From assembly GCF_043290135.1 (NCBI RefSeq), contig NC_134704.1, positions 11,401,001 to 11,465,000 on the forward strand: a stretch of DNA of 64,000 nt, written 5' to 3'. Of the stretch, positions 31,966-42,955 are shown piece after piece. Both the position numbers and the translations under genes were made by a program. Under the pieces are notes generated by a model, which worked only from the letters and a program-made list of their open reading frames with translations, did no database searches and was not told the origin of the DNA. The number at the start of each line of letters is the position of its first letter. Position 1 is the first letter of the stretch. This DNA comes from Rhipicephalus microplus (lineage: Eukaryota > Arthropoda > Arachnida > Ixodida > Ixodidae).

Positions 31966-32560
31966 AGTCACAGCTTTGCCGCAAAGCCGAAGCAAAGAAC
32001 ACGATAGAAACAAATTAGAAGGTCATGCGGTAAATGGAAAGCAGATCGAAATGTGCCCCGCGTTTCTCACGCACAAATGACGCACGAAACGTACTCACAG
32101 GTACAGATGCGAGCAAATAAGCGTCTCAGTTGTTGCTTCGCTGTGTATGAAAAATGTGTGCTTTTCGCAAACGGCCGGAGACTGCAATGATTGCAGTGAC
32201 CTTTGTGCGCCCGATAACTGCAACAAAATTGTTCCAGGTAAGGCCCGAGGCTAGCCAAGACGTACTATCCACTCCTCACCACCGCGAGATAAGGGCGCGC
32301 GAGGGAGCGTCACTCCCCTCCTCTAAGTAGGGCAAAGTACGCGTGGGAGATTATAGCGCGCGCCGCCGCGCGATGTGGCGACGTGCGCTTATTGTGCTAT
32401 CTTGCTGGTAATGCTGAAAACACAATCGACCCCGAGATGCCTGTCATATATAGATACGTATACATATACGTTGAGTGACGCCAACGCTGACGCCGCCGGC
32501 GAAATCCAGCCGAGAATGTCCATACCATTGCTATTGCAATGAAACATTCTCTAAGAAAAT
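31966..32560 (+). repeat. Dispersed repeat C, copy 2
   Basis: The first 340 bases match 24150-24490. The remainder continues to GACGCCGCCGGCGAAAT and a GCTATTGCAATGAA end, a type of ending also seen, in other form, in family A. Confidence 0.75.
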
Positions 32561-34004
32561 ACCGCTCTTTGAAACGCGGTTTTAGAGATACTCCATGTTC
32601 AAAAATTATTCGTTTCTTCGAGCTCCCATCTTCTGAACTTAGGCCGTAATAAGGAGACTATGTTACATATACAGGAAGCACGAGTACTAGATCCGCGTTC
32701 CTGCGCCTTGTGCGGTGCTAGCATATAAATGTTTGCTTCAATTTGCTTATGCTTCTTTCAGATTAATGTATTGGGCACTTGTTCATTAACACATTCACGC
32801 ACACTTTATTAGTCACCCTCGGTACAAAGCACCTCTTTCACATCATGCTAAGAGGATCGGTAGACCACAATTTCAGCACTATTTCAGTCCTTTCAGGTCT
32901 CGCGAATGCCAGCGTTTTACTGCTCGCACAAGCAAGAAACCTTTGATGAAACTGTTGACATGCTCTCTGTTGCAATAAAACACAACGCAACATAGCGCCT
33001 CTCTTATTGCTGTGTGCATCTACGTGCTTGATTTAAATGTGTAGTGTCACAGTAATAGCTTGTTACTTCGCTTTGTTTTCCCGTTTCATCCTGAGCAACG
33101 CACTTTGCTTTCTTTGCTTCCTGCGCTTTCTGGGCACATCAGCTTTCCCGCGCTGCCAACATAGGCGTGCTACGCGACACTTTTCGTCATTTGAGTCTCA
33201 ACGAGCCTCGCGAGTCTTTCAGAAGCTCCTTCTATGCATCCAGGCTCTACACTCTGTCAATTTATTTCCTTTTTTTATTATGCCGCAAGCGCAGAAGTCC
33301 TATGACAAATGCAGTGCGTGACTTTCAAGTTATCTAAAAGGCAGGAAAGCCCTTCTATGCGCATTCTTTTATGTAATACGAACGCGGGCGACGTGAAAGG
33401 CATTCCACAACGGAACACTTCGCAACGTTGGCATAGGCGATCGGCGGCACGCTTGGTACTTTTCGTGCTTTTGTCTTGCGTAGAGAAACATACAATCGAG
33501 AAGTGGCTGCTTGTGCACGACTTGAATCATACCAGAAGGTCACGACACGCAGGGTGGGTGTTATTCGAAAAATAGTGTGTGCGCGCATGCAGTACTTCTG
33601 GTGTTCACAAAAGAGGCTATGATTATTTGATGTGGTGACCGCTTCGAAATCGCTTCGTTAAAAGGAAGAAATAATCATACGATCCAAGCAAACAATGATG
33701 AATGATGTTCTGCGAGCACAGTTTTGCAGCTGAGCGTTTATGATGATATAAGAGCACATCCTTTTTCATCAGCAACTTAATGATGCATCAGTTATCTAGC
33801 TGTGTAAGTAGTGCACGCCTGTGGAATGCGATAGATGGCTAACGTTAATAAACTATGACCAATGTTTACCCCAGTCATTTTTATAAGTTTTTCGTGTAGA
33901 AGCAGAGCTTCTTAATAATTTAGATAATAACAATATCATGATTTCAGCGGGGGAAAAAGACACGAGTTCCAAAGGGAGGAGCATTCCTGCTAATGGTTCT
34001 TTTG
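32561..34004. other. No recognisable gene
   Basis: Mixed composition with short frames. 33037-33321 (+) has 94 residues with no domain. Confidence 0.4.
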
Positions 34005-34170
34005 ATGATACTGAGTGATAGAAGACACTGCCATACATGAGAGAAAGATTGGGTAAGAGATGACATTAACAAAAGTTGGAGGCATAAACTGGAGTAAGCT
34101 TGCGCAGAAGAAAGTAAATTGGAGGTCATAGGGAGAGGCCTTCGCTTTCACGATGATGATGATAATGATC
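34005..34170 (+). pseudogene. RTE-like LINE 3' end fragment
   Basis: The plus strand reads WVRDDINKSWRHKLE then GGGAGAGGCCTTCGCTTTCACGATGATGATGAT. This resembles the C-terminus and GGCCTTCG...GATGATGAT 3' end of RTE-like tick LINEs, as at 37395-38065. It carries a stop and is a short remnant. Confidence 0.55.
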
Positions 34171-35780
34171 GTTTGCATGTTATCACCCACAACTTAAACA
34201 AGCGAAAGGCGTTGGGCATGCCGCTAACCAAACAAACAGTCACTCTTGTGAATAACTAGGTTTAGCTGAAGTTCAGTTTAGAGTCATGTTATTACTGATT
34301 TTAGAATTCAGACCTAGTTCGCCGAGTCGAATGTCGTGTAAAGACCTACTGTTTCACAACATTGGCTCATGTTCCTCGTGCGTTAACTTAAGCTCTAGGT
34401 AATGGTGCAGCATGATTTGCATGATATCTGATAAACCGCAGAATGCCTAAGTTCTTAAGCTGCTCTAATTGAAGCTTCGACTGGAAAGAAAGCATGTGCC
34501 TCGGATTTCGCATGAAGCCTTCATAAAACAGGCAGGCAAACTCCGCGCTCATTAAGGATCTTCGGCTCGGCAATCTAATCCGGTCTCGAGCCTACGGTTG
34601 CCTGCGAGAAACTTACAGGTGCGTAAGACGATCTTTTCCGTTCTGAACGGTGAAAATGGAAGCGAACCTACTGCTGTAAGCAGCGTAGCATTGAGGGACG
34701 AACGACACGGCTGTTTCCGTTCTGTGCTGCGTGTCTCTCAGCTTGCGTCCCATTTCAGCGCTTGTTGCTGTAGTATATTTTAGTATATAAACCTGGGGAA
34801 GTAAGCTACTTCATATCATGGTAATGATATTGAAAAACGACACAGCAAAGAAATGCAAGAACAAAAAGAATAAGAGAAAGAAATACTCTGAAGCACTATG
34901 TAGGCATGACCCCGGGAGTAAGAAAGGTATTTCCGCGGGAAGAGTCTAAAATGCAAGGTGTGCACAAACATTACCACGAATATAGGTTGATACAAACAGC
35001 TTTCGTGCACTTACGAGCAAAGTGACTGAGGTATGTTAACTAGGAAAACAAAATGATGAAGAAAAGCAATACTGTGCCCATTTTAACAAGCCCGGCAAAT
35101 CACATTAGGATGTTGACGTATTGTTAAAATAACAAAGCGGTATGTATAGGTAAGAACAAAAAATAAATATCATGGCAGAATCGATGGCAGGAAAAAAACC
35201 ATATAGGATGTACTGATAGATTGACCAGGCTCAGCGTGGTACTCATGTAGAAAACTACAAGAAACAAGGTTTTAAAGGACTGCTGTGGATCTGCTGAAGT
35301 AAATGTGGTTTTTATACTATGCAACATGCAGCCTCATGAAGTGTTTATGTAGCCGGAAGAGAATACCGCAACAAGACACAACGTTGATTTTATGCACTTT
35401 TTGCGTAAGACACCAAACTCACCACGACCACCACCAAAAGCAAAAAAAAAGTATCCCCAAGGCTAATATTTATTAAAACTGAGAGCCGAACCAAGATTAA
35501 TATGTGGGATGATATTTGTGGTAATTGTTATATAAATGTAAAAAAAAACTAATGGGGACGAAAAGATTTGCCTCTGGCAGGAACCGAACCATCAACATTC
35601 GAAGATTGCAGCTCCGGTACCCGTTGGAGGCAAGTTATCTTTTCATCTCCTTAAATTTCTTCGCAATTATACAATAATTACAACTAGTGAAATGTTTTAA
35701 GCTTAATTTGGTTTGACTGACTGTAATTTTATTGTTATTTATGTTTGGCAAAACATGGGAAGTTCAAATTGATATTCTCT
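34171..35780. other. No recognisable gene
   Basis: AT-rich with short frames. No repeat family recognised. Confidence 0.4.
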
Positions 35781-35782
35781 CC

Positions 35783-35814
<32 letters not shown>

Positions 35815-36042
35815 CCGTGTGCTTAGATTTGGGTGCACGTTAAAGAACCCCAGGTGGTCAAAATTTCCGGAGCCCTCCACTACGGCGTCTCTCATAATCA
35901 TATGGTGGTTTTGGGACGTTAAACCCCACAAATCAATCAATCAATCAAAACAACAACAACAACAACAACAACAAGAATAACAACGACGACGACGACAACG
36001 ACAACGACAACAACAACGACAACAACAACAACAACAACAACA
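35781..36042 (+). repeat. (CAA)n array split by a SINE
   Basis: CAA units at 35783-35814 and again, partly CGA/CAA, at 35949-36042. A truncated SINE separates the two blocks. Confidence 0.95.
35815..35948 (+). mobile_element. Ruka-like SINE, 5'-truncated, inside a (CAA)n array
   Basis: It begins CCGTGTGCTTAGATTTGGG and ends CCCCACAAATCAATCAATCAATC. CAA repeats on both sides hide any target-site duplication. Confidence 0.92.
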
Positions 36043-36664
36043 AATTAGCTCTTAAAACTTTCCTCCTGTCGTTCAACAAGGCGAACTTGCCGCAAATTTA
36101 TGCCCAGGCTGGTATGTCACGAAAACATAGACAACGCATCCTAGTGTTCGCACGAAGCATACGAGCTGTTAATGAATACTGATAATAATTGCACGCACCC
36201 TTTGAGGCAAAGTCACGCATGATTATTCTGGCAAATTTAGAATGCTTATAATCAGTGGGTTGTATAACACAAAAAGCTCACGAATGAGCTAGTTCACTTA
36301 TAAGACTATAATTAAAATTGAAGATGTTCTTAAATACCGAATGCTAGCCTGTTGAGAACATTGAGTGGTTTCAAGAATATCTGTGTCGGTGACATATCTA
36401 CAGGTCTTACGCCGTGAAGTGCAGTGCTATTACGCATTTAAAGAATGTACACGCTGCCGCTATCAAAGGATCAAGTCTTCTGCTGTAGGCATACTGTAGC
36501 AGGCAGAGTAGAGTGGACTTAATTACGCAAAAACAAACTAAATAATATAAAAAGTGATGGAACTTTTTCGTACCAGGTGCAACTCTAAATATGCGCATCA
36601 ACCAAAATTTTTGGTTCACAGCTTGATTACGTAAAATAAAGAATTTGCGCCCCTGTAACTGCGT
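36043..36664. other. No recognisable gene
   Basis: AT-rich with one 70-residue minus-strand frame and no domain. Confidence 0.4.
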
Positions 36665-36672
36665 TTTCTTTT

Positions 36673-36740
<68 letters not shown>

Positions 36741-36741
36741 T
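36665..36741 (+). repeat. (TTTC)n microsatellite
   Basis: About nineteen consecutive TTTC units. Confidence 0.96.
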
Positions 36742-36790
36742 TATTTATTGTACATGGCTTTCGTACTAGACACCGAACACAAGCTCACCA

Positions 36791-36996
36791 CGCCACGGTG
36801 GTTTAGTGGCTAAGGTACTCGGATGCTGATCCGCAGGTCACAGGATCGACTCCCGGCGGCAGCGGCTGCATTTTCGATTGAGGTGAAAACGCTGTAGGCC
36901 TGTGTGCTCAGATTTGGGAGAACGTTAAGGAACCCCAGGTGGTCAAAATTTCTGGAGCCTTTCACTATGGCGTCAATCAATCAATCAATCAATCAA

Positions 36997-36997
<1 letters not shown>
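36791..36997 (+). mobile_element. Ruka-like SINE with CAAT tail
   Basis: Head CACGGTGGTTTAGTGGCTAAGG, body GTGTGCTCAGATTTGGGAG and CCCCAGGTGGTCAAAATTT. The tail end is deleted, jumping from CACTATGGCGTC straight to CAATCAATCAAT. Confidence 0.9.
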
Positions 36998-37051
<54 letters not shown>

Positions 37052-37052
37052 A
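36995..37052 (+). repeat. (AAAT)n microsatellite
   Basis: About fourteen AAAT units growing directly out of the SINE tail. Confidence 0.95.
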
Positions 37053-37212
37053 TCGAGGCTCACAGACCCAGTACTGAGGCTAGGGAAGCACGCAGCTTGT
37101 CGGGTGCACGGTAAAGCACCCCAGGTGGTTGCAATACCCGGAGCCCTCCACTACGGCGTCTATCATAATAAAATGGTGGTTTTGGGACGTTGAACCCCAC
37201 AAATCAAGCATT
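37053..37212 (+). mobile_element. Ruka-like SINE, 3' portion
   Basis: GGGTGCACGGTAAAGCACCCC, CCGGAGCCCTCCACTACGGCG and GGTTTTGGGACGTTGAACCCC identify the 3' half of a second, diverged copy. Confidence 0.85.
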
Positions 37213-37394
37213 GCCTTTAAAGGAACAACAACTGAAGATACAAAGAATTAGTGCGTTATTTTCTTCTGGCGTTTTAACGTCTGTGCGGTGCACTTCGTGA
37301 TGCCAGCAGTTTGTTCATGTGACGTCAAAATTAAATACGCCCTCGATTGGTCAAGCTTTCTCAAATAATCAATTGTTGTCTATACCGCTATCTC

Positions 37395-38065
37395 TTAAGA
37401 GGAAGAGGCATAGCAACTGCATCTTACCAGTATACCCATGGAGCAGAAACTTGGAGGCTTACAAAAAGGGTACAAACTAAATTGAGGATGACGAAGCGAG
37501 GTATTGATAGAAAAATTATTTGTTTAACCTTAAGAGACAAGAAGAGAGCAGAATGAATCAAGTAACAAACATGGATTAAGGACACCACATTTTACCGAAA
37601 TCAGGAAGAAGGACATGAGCCAGGCTCGTAGCACATAGGTGGGATAACCGCCGGTGTTAGATTGCAGCCGACTGCAATCAAAGAGAAGGCAAACGCGTGA
37701 GCGGGAGACATAAAATTAGCAGGCAAATAAGGTTAAGAAATCTGCGGGTATAACATGGCAGCAAAAAACACATGACAGGGTTAAGAGAGAGAGAGAGAGA
37801 GAAAATTTAATGCGGAAAGGCAGGGAGGTTAACCAGAAAACATATCCGGTTTGCTACCCTGCACTGGGGAAGGGGTAAGGGGAGACAGAAAAGTAAGAAA
37901 AAGAAATGGGAAAGGGAGGAAGAGAAGCACAAACACACACACACACACACGCACACAGTAGTGTCACAATCGTTCAACGAGGCGGGTCGCTCGCAGACAG
38001 GGTTAATTTGCGTACTATAAGAAAGGCCTTCGCCCTGCAGTGGGCGTAGTGATGATGATAGAACT
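37395..38065 (+). pseudogene. RTE-like LINE C-terminus and 3' end, interrupted by an insertion
   Basis: Frames around 37430-37690 give HGAETWRLTKRVQTKLRM, DRKIICLTLRDKKRAE and, after stops, HIGGITAG, matching the YGAETW...LRDKKRAE C-terminal pattern of RTE-like LINEs. The 3' end AAGGCCTTCGCCCTGCAGTGGGCGTAG...GATGATGAT at 38018-38060 is also typical. Several stops make it inactive. An 11-bp duplication marks an insertion at 37785-37995. Confidence 0.75.
37785..37995 (-). mobile_element. Short inserted element with (GA)n edge and 11-bp target duplication
   Basis: 211 bp lying between direct repeats GACAGGGTTAA (37774-37784 and 37996-38006). It starts with (GA)n, which would be a (TC)n tail on the minus strand, and includes GGGAGGTTAACCAGAAAACA and a CA tract. 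It is probably a retroposed fragment; the family is not known to me. Confidence 0.7.
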
Positions 38066-38764
38066 CTATATAATCAATATATTGCAGTTAATTGTCTTCT
38101 ACCCTGCTTTTCCACACAGTGGCATGCCCGTTCAGTCTTCGTTGGCATGCCTATCTTGCGCGATAAACTCATTTTGTCTCGTTTATTGCATTTGCAACTA
38201 CGCAAGCGGAGACGGCAGTGTGTTGTCGAAACGCACATCCTGACTAGCTTGAACACTTAGTGCTGGCATTCCTCGTGTTTTATGAATAAATAGGTGGCGG
38301 AGAGAGCGCGTTTAGAAAGGGCAGGGAAGACGAGGAAAAGTCTATATCGCCTTTGAACTTGATGCGACGCTCGTATTTCAGAACGTCTCTCCACTTAGCG
38401 CTGCACGTTGAATGGAGAGCGTTGATGGCAGATACACCTTACGGCAAAAATGTTCATCGAACATGAACGGTATTCCGCAGCGATTCTTGAGAAGCGCAGC
38501 GTGATTTTCGGTATAGCAGTGGCACTTCGCTTAGATCTGTCAAGTTAAGGACGAAATTAGAGTTGAGGAGTGTTTGTGAATACGTTTGAATCTTTCTCAA
38601 TTAAGAAACTTGGAGCAGTTAGCCTAACGCAGTGCAGTTATGTACACTGCCTTTTATCTCTACGCGAGGGAAAAAATTATACAATGATTGTGTTACTTAA
38701 GGCAAACTTCACAATGATAAAAATGAAGAGCCAAACCATTTTTTGAAGGCTCTCAGTCAGTGCC
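38066..38764. other. No recognisable gene
   Basis: Short frames only and no repeat recognised. Confidence 0.4.
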
Positions 38765-39210
38765 AAAAAATTAGGGGAACCTAAAGCTTCACCTTTGAGA
38801 CTTGAATGCGATAGCTATATTCGGTGCCTGTAGTGCGTACTTTGTTGGAAATGGCTTGTGTCAGTGAAGCTTCTGTGTAATAGGTAGCACGCTTTGAACT
38901 ACTGGTAATTGTGTGGAGGAAATCTTTTTGAAAATTGCAATGCGCCCCCTACGGGTACTCAAGGACAAAGGGACACTACTGTGTGTGAATTTTGTAGTGG
39001 ATTGAATGTTTTAAAACATGAATGCATGAAAATCGCAAGTACTGACAGTCGCTGGAAATGGGCCCTTGTTCCGTGTTAGTACTGCAATATTTAATGTTGA
39101 ATTGTAAACAGTGTATACAGGATGGGTAGGTTTGTAAAGCATGAAAGTCATTTTCCCTGCATTTCCAAGCCGAGTAAGTTCTCACTGTATTCAAAAGCAG
39201 ATGAATGGCC
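38765..39210 (+). repeat. Dispersed repeat family A, 3'-truncated copy
   Basis: It starts TTAGGGGAACCTAAAGCTTCACC and AATGCGATAGCTATATTCGG and follows 47695-48140 closely (GGCTTGTGTCAGT, GCGCCCCCTACG, GCATTTCCAAGC). It stops before the tRNA-like segment seen in full copies. Confidence 0.85.
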
Positions 39211-39597
39211 GTCTTAGCAGGAAAGGATCTCTTGTCTTACGGAAAAACCTTTTCTGCTAAAAGGGTGTTAAATAAGACAAGGTAGACTGTTGCCCGAGTT
39301 TGTTGTCAGCACTCAAGTTACTATTTATTTCCAGGTACTGTTGGCCGATTGGGTCGTTACAGGGGTGGGGTAGAAAACTGACATAACAACCGTCATGTCA
39401 TGCGTAAAAAGAAATGCATAGCCGATACAAAAGGAATACATCACTATACTACGTTCTACGACTTACATGCTATATCATATACATCACAAAATACACTTCC
39501 CAATATTACATCCTACAACGTACATGAGACAAGTTACAGCAAATAGATTCATAGTCAAAAGATGACAGGCACACACACCAAAAACAGCAATCACCGT

Positions 39598-39885
39598 TTA
39601 CGAAGATTCACTTAGAAAATATTTTGTAACATTGTTTTCAAGATGTTCTACAGTTTGAGAATCACGTATAGCATCGGGTGATACATTCCAGTCTTTTATT
39701 GTTCTAGGGAAAAAAGAGTATGCATATGTGTTCACACGACATTGAGGAACTAGATATTTTCTGAGGTGGTCACTTCGTAGGCTCCGCACTTGACGGGGAA
39801 TTAGGTACTGCTCTGCATCAAAGTTCAATGTATTTTGGGAAAGCAGGAACAAGAATTTAAGTCTGGCTATGCGACGGTGGTCCAC
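39598..39885 (-). pseudogene. LINE C-terminal tail
   Basis: 95 residues beginning DHRRIARLKFL and including YSFFPRTIKDWN, the usual last motif of CR1/L2-like LINE proteins, ending near 39598. It lies in a different frame from the RT part. Confidence 0.85.
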
Positions 39886-39899
39886 GAGGGGCTCTAAAT

Positions 39900-40562
39900 T
39901 TATTCTTGCAGCATATGTGTTACAGAATCTTTACGAGAATATTTTGAAAGAATAAATCTAGCCGCCCTTCTTTGTACCCGCTCGATGTTTTTAATTAATC
40001 CTTTTTGATAAGGGTCCCATATGATGCTTGCGTATTCCAGTGTAGGCCTTACTATTGTTAAGTACGCTGTTAACTTTACGGGGGCTGGAGCCAGTTTTAA
40101 TTTGCGACGTAAGAACCATAACTTCTTTTCAGCAGTAGAGCAAATATTACTGATATGTTGGGCCCAGTTCAGGTCTTCAGATATTGTTACTCCTAAGTAT
40201 TTACATCTGTTAACGGTAGCTAACGCAGTGGAACTTAGTTGATACTCGAAACTTTTGACGTGCTTTACTTTGTTTGTAACTCGCAAAACAACCGTTTTCT
40301 CTTTATTTATTTGCATTTTCCGTGTTTCGCACCATTTCTCGATAGATGCCAAGACATCGCTGAGTATTTTCTGATCACTATGGTTACATATTTCTCGATA
40401 AAGTAAACAATCATCGGCGAACAGTCTAACAGTAATATTTTGATTAATGTCGGAACAAATATTGTTAATATAAACGAGAATTAACACCGGTCCGAGTACG
40501 GACCCTTGAGGGACTCCAGATATTACGTGTAAACGATCAGACTTGTAGCCGTTTATGTCCAC
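39900..40562 (-). pseudogene. LINE reverse transcriptase, catalytic part
   Basis: 220 open residues with ISGVPQGSVLGP (motif B), VRLFADDCLLY (catalytic FADD intact), CKYLGVTI and ARFILSKYS. It ends at a stop where the C-terminal piece (39598-39885) continues in another frame. Confidence 0.9.
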
Positions 40563-40598
40563 ATACTGCGTCCTACATGTCAGATATGACCTGACCCA

Positions 40599-41130
40599 TT
40601 ATACTACATTGTTATTTATGCCAATCTGCTTCAATTTCTTAATTAATTCGTTATGAGGAACCATATAGAAGGCTTTTGCGAAATCAAGGCATATTGCATC
40701 AACCTGTCTTTCGTTATTTATTGCTTTTGAAAAGTCTTGGATGGTCTCAAGAAGCTGCGTTACGGTTGATAGCTTTTGTCGAAAGCCGTGTTGGTTAGGA
40801 TGTTGTAGTTTTGTATTTTCTAGGTACTGATATATAGCTTTGGATATAACATGTTCGAGGAGTTTGCAGCAGACGCAGGTTAAGGAGATCGGCCGGTAAT
40901 TTTCGATATTCTGCTTGTGTCCGGTTTTGTGTACCGGGACCACTTTTGCTACAAGCTAGTTGGCTGGGACCCGTTTTTGTTGCAAGGAGGCATTAAAGAT
41001 TATTTTCAAGTATCGGGCAACCCATTCAACGTATCTGCGCAAGAAAGCATCTGGAATCCCATCCAGACCAACAGATTTATGTTCTTTAATGTTTAGCAGG
41101 AGCGATAGTATTCCTTCATAGCTAATGCGT
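40599..41130 (-). pseudogene. LINE reverse transcriptase, N-terminal part
   Basis: It reads GLDGIP, then after a stop VVPVHKTGHKQ, NYRPISLTCVCCKLLEHV, NQHGFR and CLDFAKAFYMVPH. In motif A the second aspartate of the usual AFDxV is changed to Y. An in-frame stop lies just past GINNNVV. Same element as 39900-40562. Confidence 0.87.
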
Positions 41131-41132
41131 AC

Positions 41133-42038
41133 TTATGGCATGTCAGACATATGGGAAAACGATGTTGCTGTAGTTGAAGCACTACATTCGGAATCATTTG
41201 AAAAGACAGACTGGAAGAAGTTATTATGGTAAGACGCAATTTTCGAACAGTCGGTTATGATTTCGTCGTCAACAACAATGCTGTATTGGCTTTGAGAGGT
41301 TTGTGACAAATGACGCCAAAACTTTTGCGGGGAAGACACTATGAAGTTTGTAAGTGTTTCCTCGTAATATTTCTGTTTTTCTTGCCTCAGCGTTGTACGC
41401 AACTGTGAAGATAAGTTTGATATCTTTTCATGATTTTTGACTTTCCTTTGCCGTCCTATTTTTCGCTTCAGACGAACTATCTCTCGCGTTATCCAGGGAT
41501 TACGCCTATTCTTTCTCTTTTTTCTTAATGGTACGAATGAATTTACACAGTGAAAGATAATGGTTTGGAATGTTGTCCACAAAGAATTGACGTCATCATC
41601 AGGGCTCAGACTGTCTAGATGAAACGATAAGTATTCAACGATGCTCGTGTCATCAGCTTTATCAAAATTGGGGACATGCGCAATACATTCTTTAACATTT
41701 GATGCAGGAACGTCGGCTTTGATTTGTACAAATACTAGTTGATGGCCCGATATGCCATTTTCTACTGCTACCTGATAATCTTCAAACCGTTCATCAAGAA
41801 ATACTAGATCTAATATAGCCTGCGCTGTTCCCGTTTTGCGAGTGCCTTCCTGTACCAACTGCGTTAAATCGTTAGCGAAAGCAATGTCAAGCAGCACTTC
41901 ACTGTCAGCTCGTTCCCGTGACTCTATGGTAAGTGATTTCCAATCAACCCCAGGCAAGTTAAAATCACCGGCAAATATGAACCGCTGGTTTCGAGTCTTC
42001 TGTTGTTCTTGTGTTGTTCTATTACATGTGCAGTGCAA
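41133..42038 (-). pseudogene. LINE endonuclease C-terminal half and linker
   Basis: 301 open residues. It contains FIFAGDFNLPGVDW (the GDFN motif of EEP endonucleases), DLVFLDERF and SGHQLVFVQI, where family members usually have S-D-H; here the D is replaced by G. The linker has KRKNRRNPWITREI and SPQKFWRHL, usual between endonuclease and RT. The start is a chance ATG; the real protein began farther upstream and is truncated. Confidence 0.88.
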
Positions 42039-42289
42039 GCCTACTCGAAAGAAGTTATGGCCAGCGTGCCGTTTTTGTGTGTCCGTTTTTCGACCGACTA
42101 CCTGTGGTCAGTTGGAAAGAAATAAAAAGTTCACAAAGATTTATGTGACCCTGCGCTCCCCGCCCCACTCTACAGAGCGCTATATAAAGTATGTAAGGGT
42201 CACACTGGACCTAAACGAGTAAAGAAAATGCCGGTAGCTCCAAGTGCAAAAACGCCCTTTCTTATACACCCGAACATTTCCTGTAAGAT

Positions 42290-42690
42290 TATTCTTAGAG
42301 GAGCGTGGTTTTCAAAAGCCATGAGGATCTGACTGTCTAATCTGTAACGAACCAGAAAGAATTGATCACGTTTTCCTACATTGTTGCGAAAATGTTTTAC
42401 AGAGGACGATTTTTGTTAGACCCTCCTGGAGTCAGGTACTTAGCAATATAGAATGATGACGGATCACCTTTTGATTTAATATGATGACTGCCTTGCACAG
42501 TATATGGCGCTCTTTATTGGCTAGACTTCACTGTAACCCTGACAAGAGACCCGCAATGAATTGTTTTAATGAAAACTTATCAATGTTTCGCGAGAAGAAA
42601 TTAATGTGTTCCTGCATGATTGGAAAGGGGAGAAGCCCTGTTTACTATGAAGAAATTTTAAGCCGTGATGTGCTTTAGCAGAGCTTGACG
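42290..42690 (+). pseudogene. LINE C-terminal zinc-knuckle fragment, plus strand
   Basis: Frames read DCLICNEPERIDHVFLHCC (C-x2-C-x7-H-x4-C, as in reverse-transcriptase zinc-binding tails), then after a stop ALHSIWRSLLARLHCNPDKR and a tail ending at 42676. It points opposite to the neighbouring LINE and is a separate old fragment. Confidence 0.65.
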
Positions 42691-42789
42691 GCGTTAGTAA
42701 TTGTTCTGTCAAATTTTTTGTTTATTGTAATATACTTACCTCGCCATCCCGTGTGTGAAGTTTACCCGAAAAAAAAGTTAAGACGCGTT

Positions 42790-42955
42790 TTCGTGTGGTA
42801 GAACATCCGCTCTCCACGCAAACGACTCAGGTTTGATCCCCACTAGTACCCAAACGGCTTTGGCTCGGTTCATACTCTGACCCATGATTTTTTGTATCAT
42901 TTATTTTATTTGCATCGTTCTCAATTTTTTGGTCACATATGTTTTTGTTTGTGTG
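42790..42955 (+). repeat. Dispersed repeat family A, tRNA-like segment only
   Basis: GTGTGGTAGAACATCCGCT, GACTCAGGTTTGATCCCC and TTTATTTTATTTGCATCGTTC match 48140-48290. Confidence 0.75.

Larger units (their letters stand above)
39590..42040 (-). mobile_element. Decayed LINE with endonuclease and reverse transcriptase (CR1/L2/jockey-like)
   Basis: A long minus-strand non-LTR element. In order from its 5' side: C-terminal endonuclease part (up to 42038), linker, RT, thumb and C-terminus ending at 39598. The endonuclease start is missing. The frame is interrupted by stops at about 40960, 40599 and 39900, so it is a dead copy. It differs in sequence from the LINE at 25142-27620. The 3' UTR may extend to about 39340. 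Confidence 0.88.
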
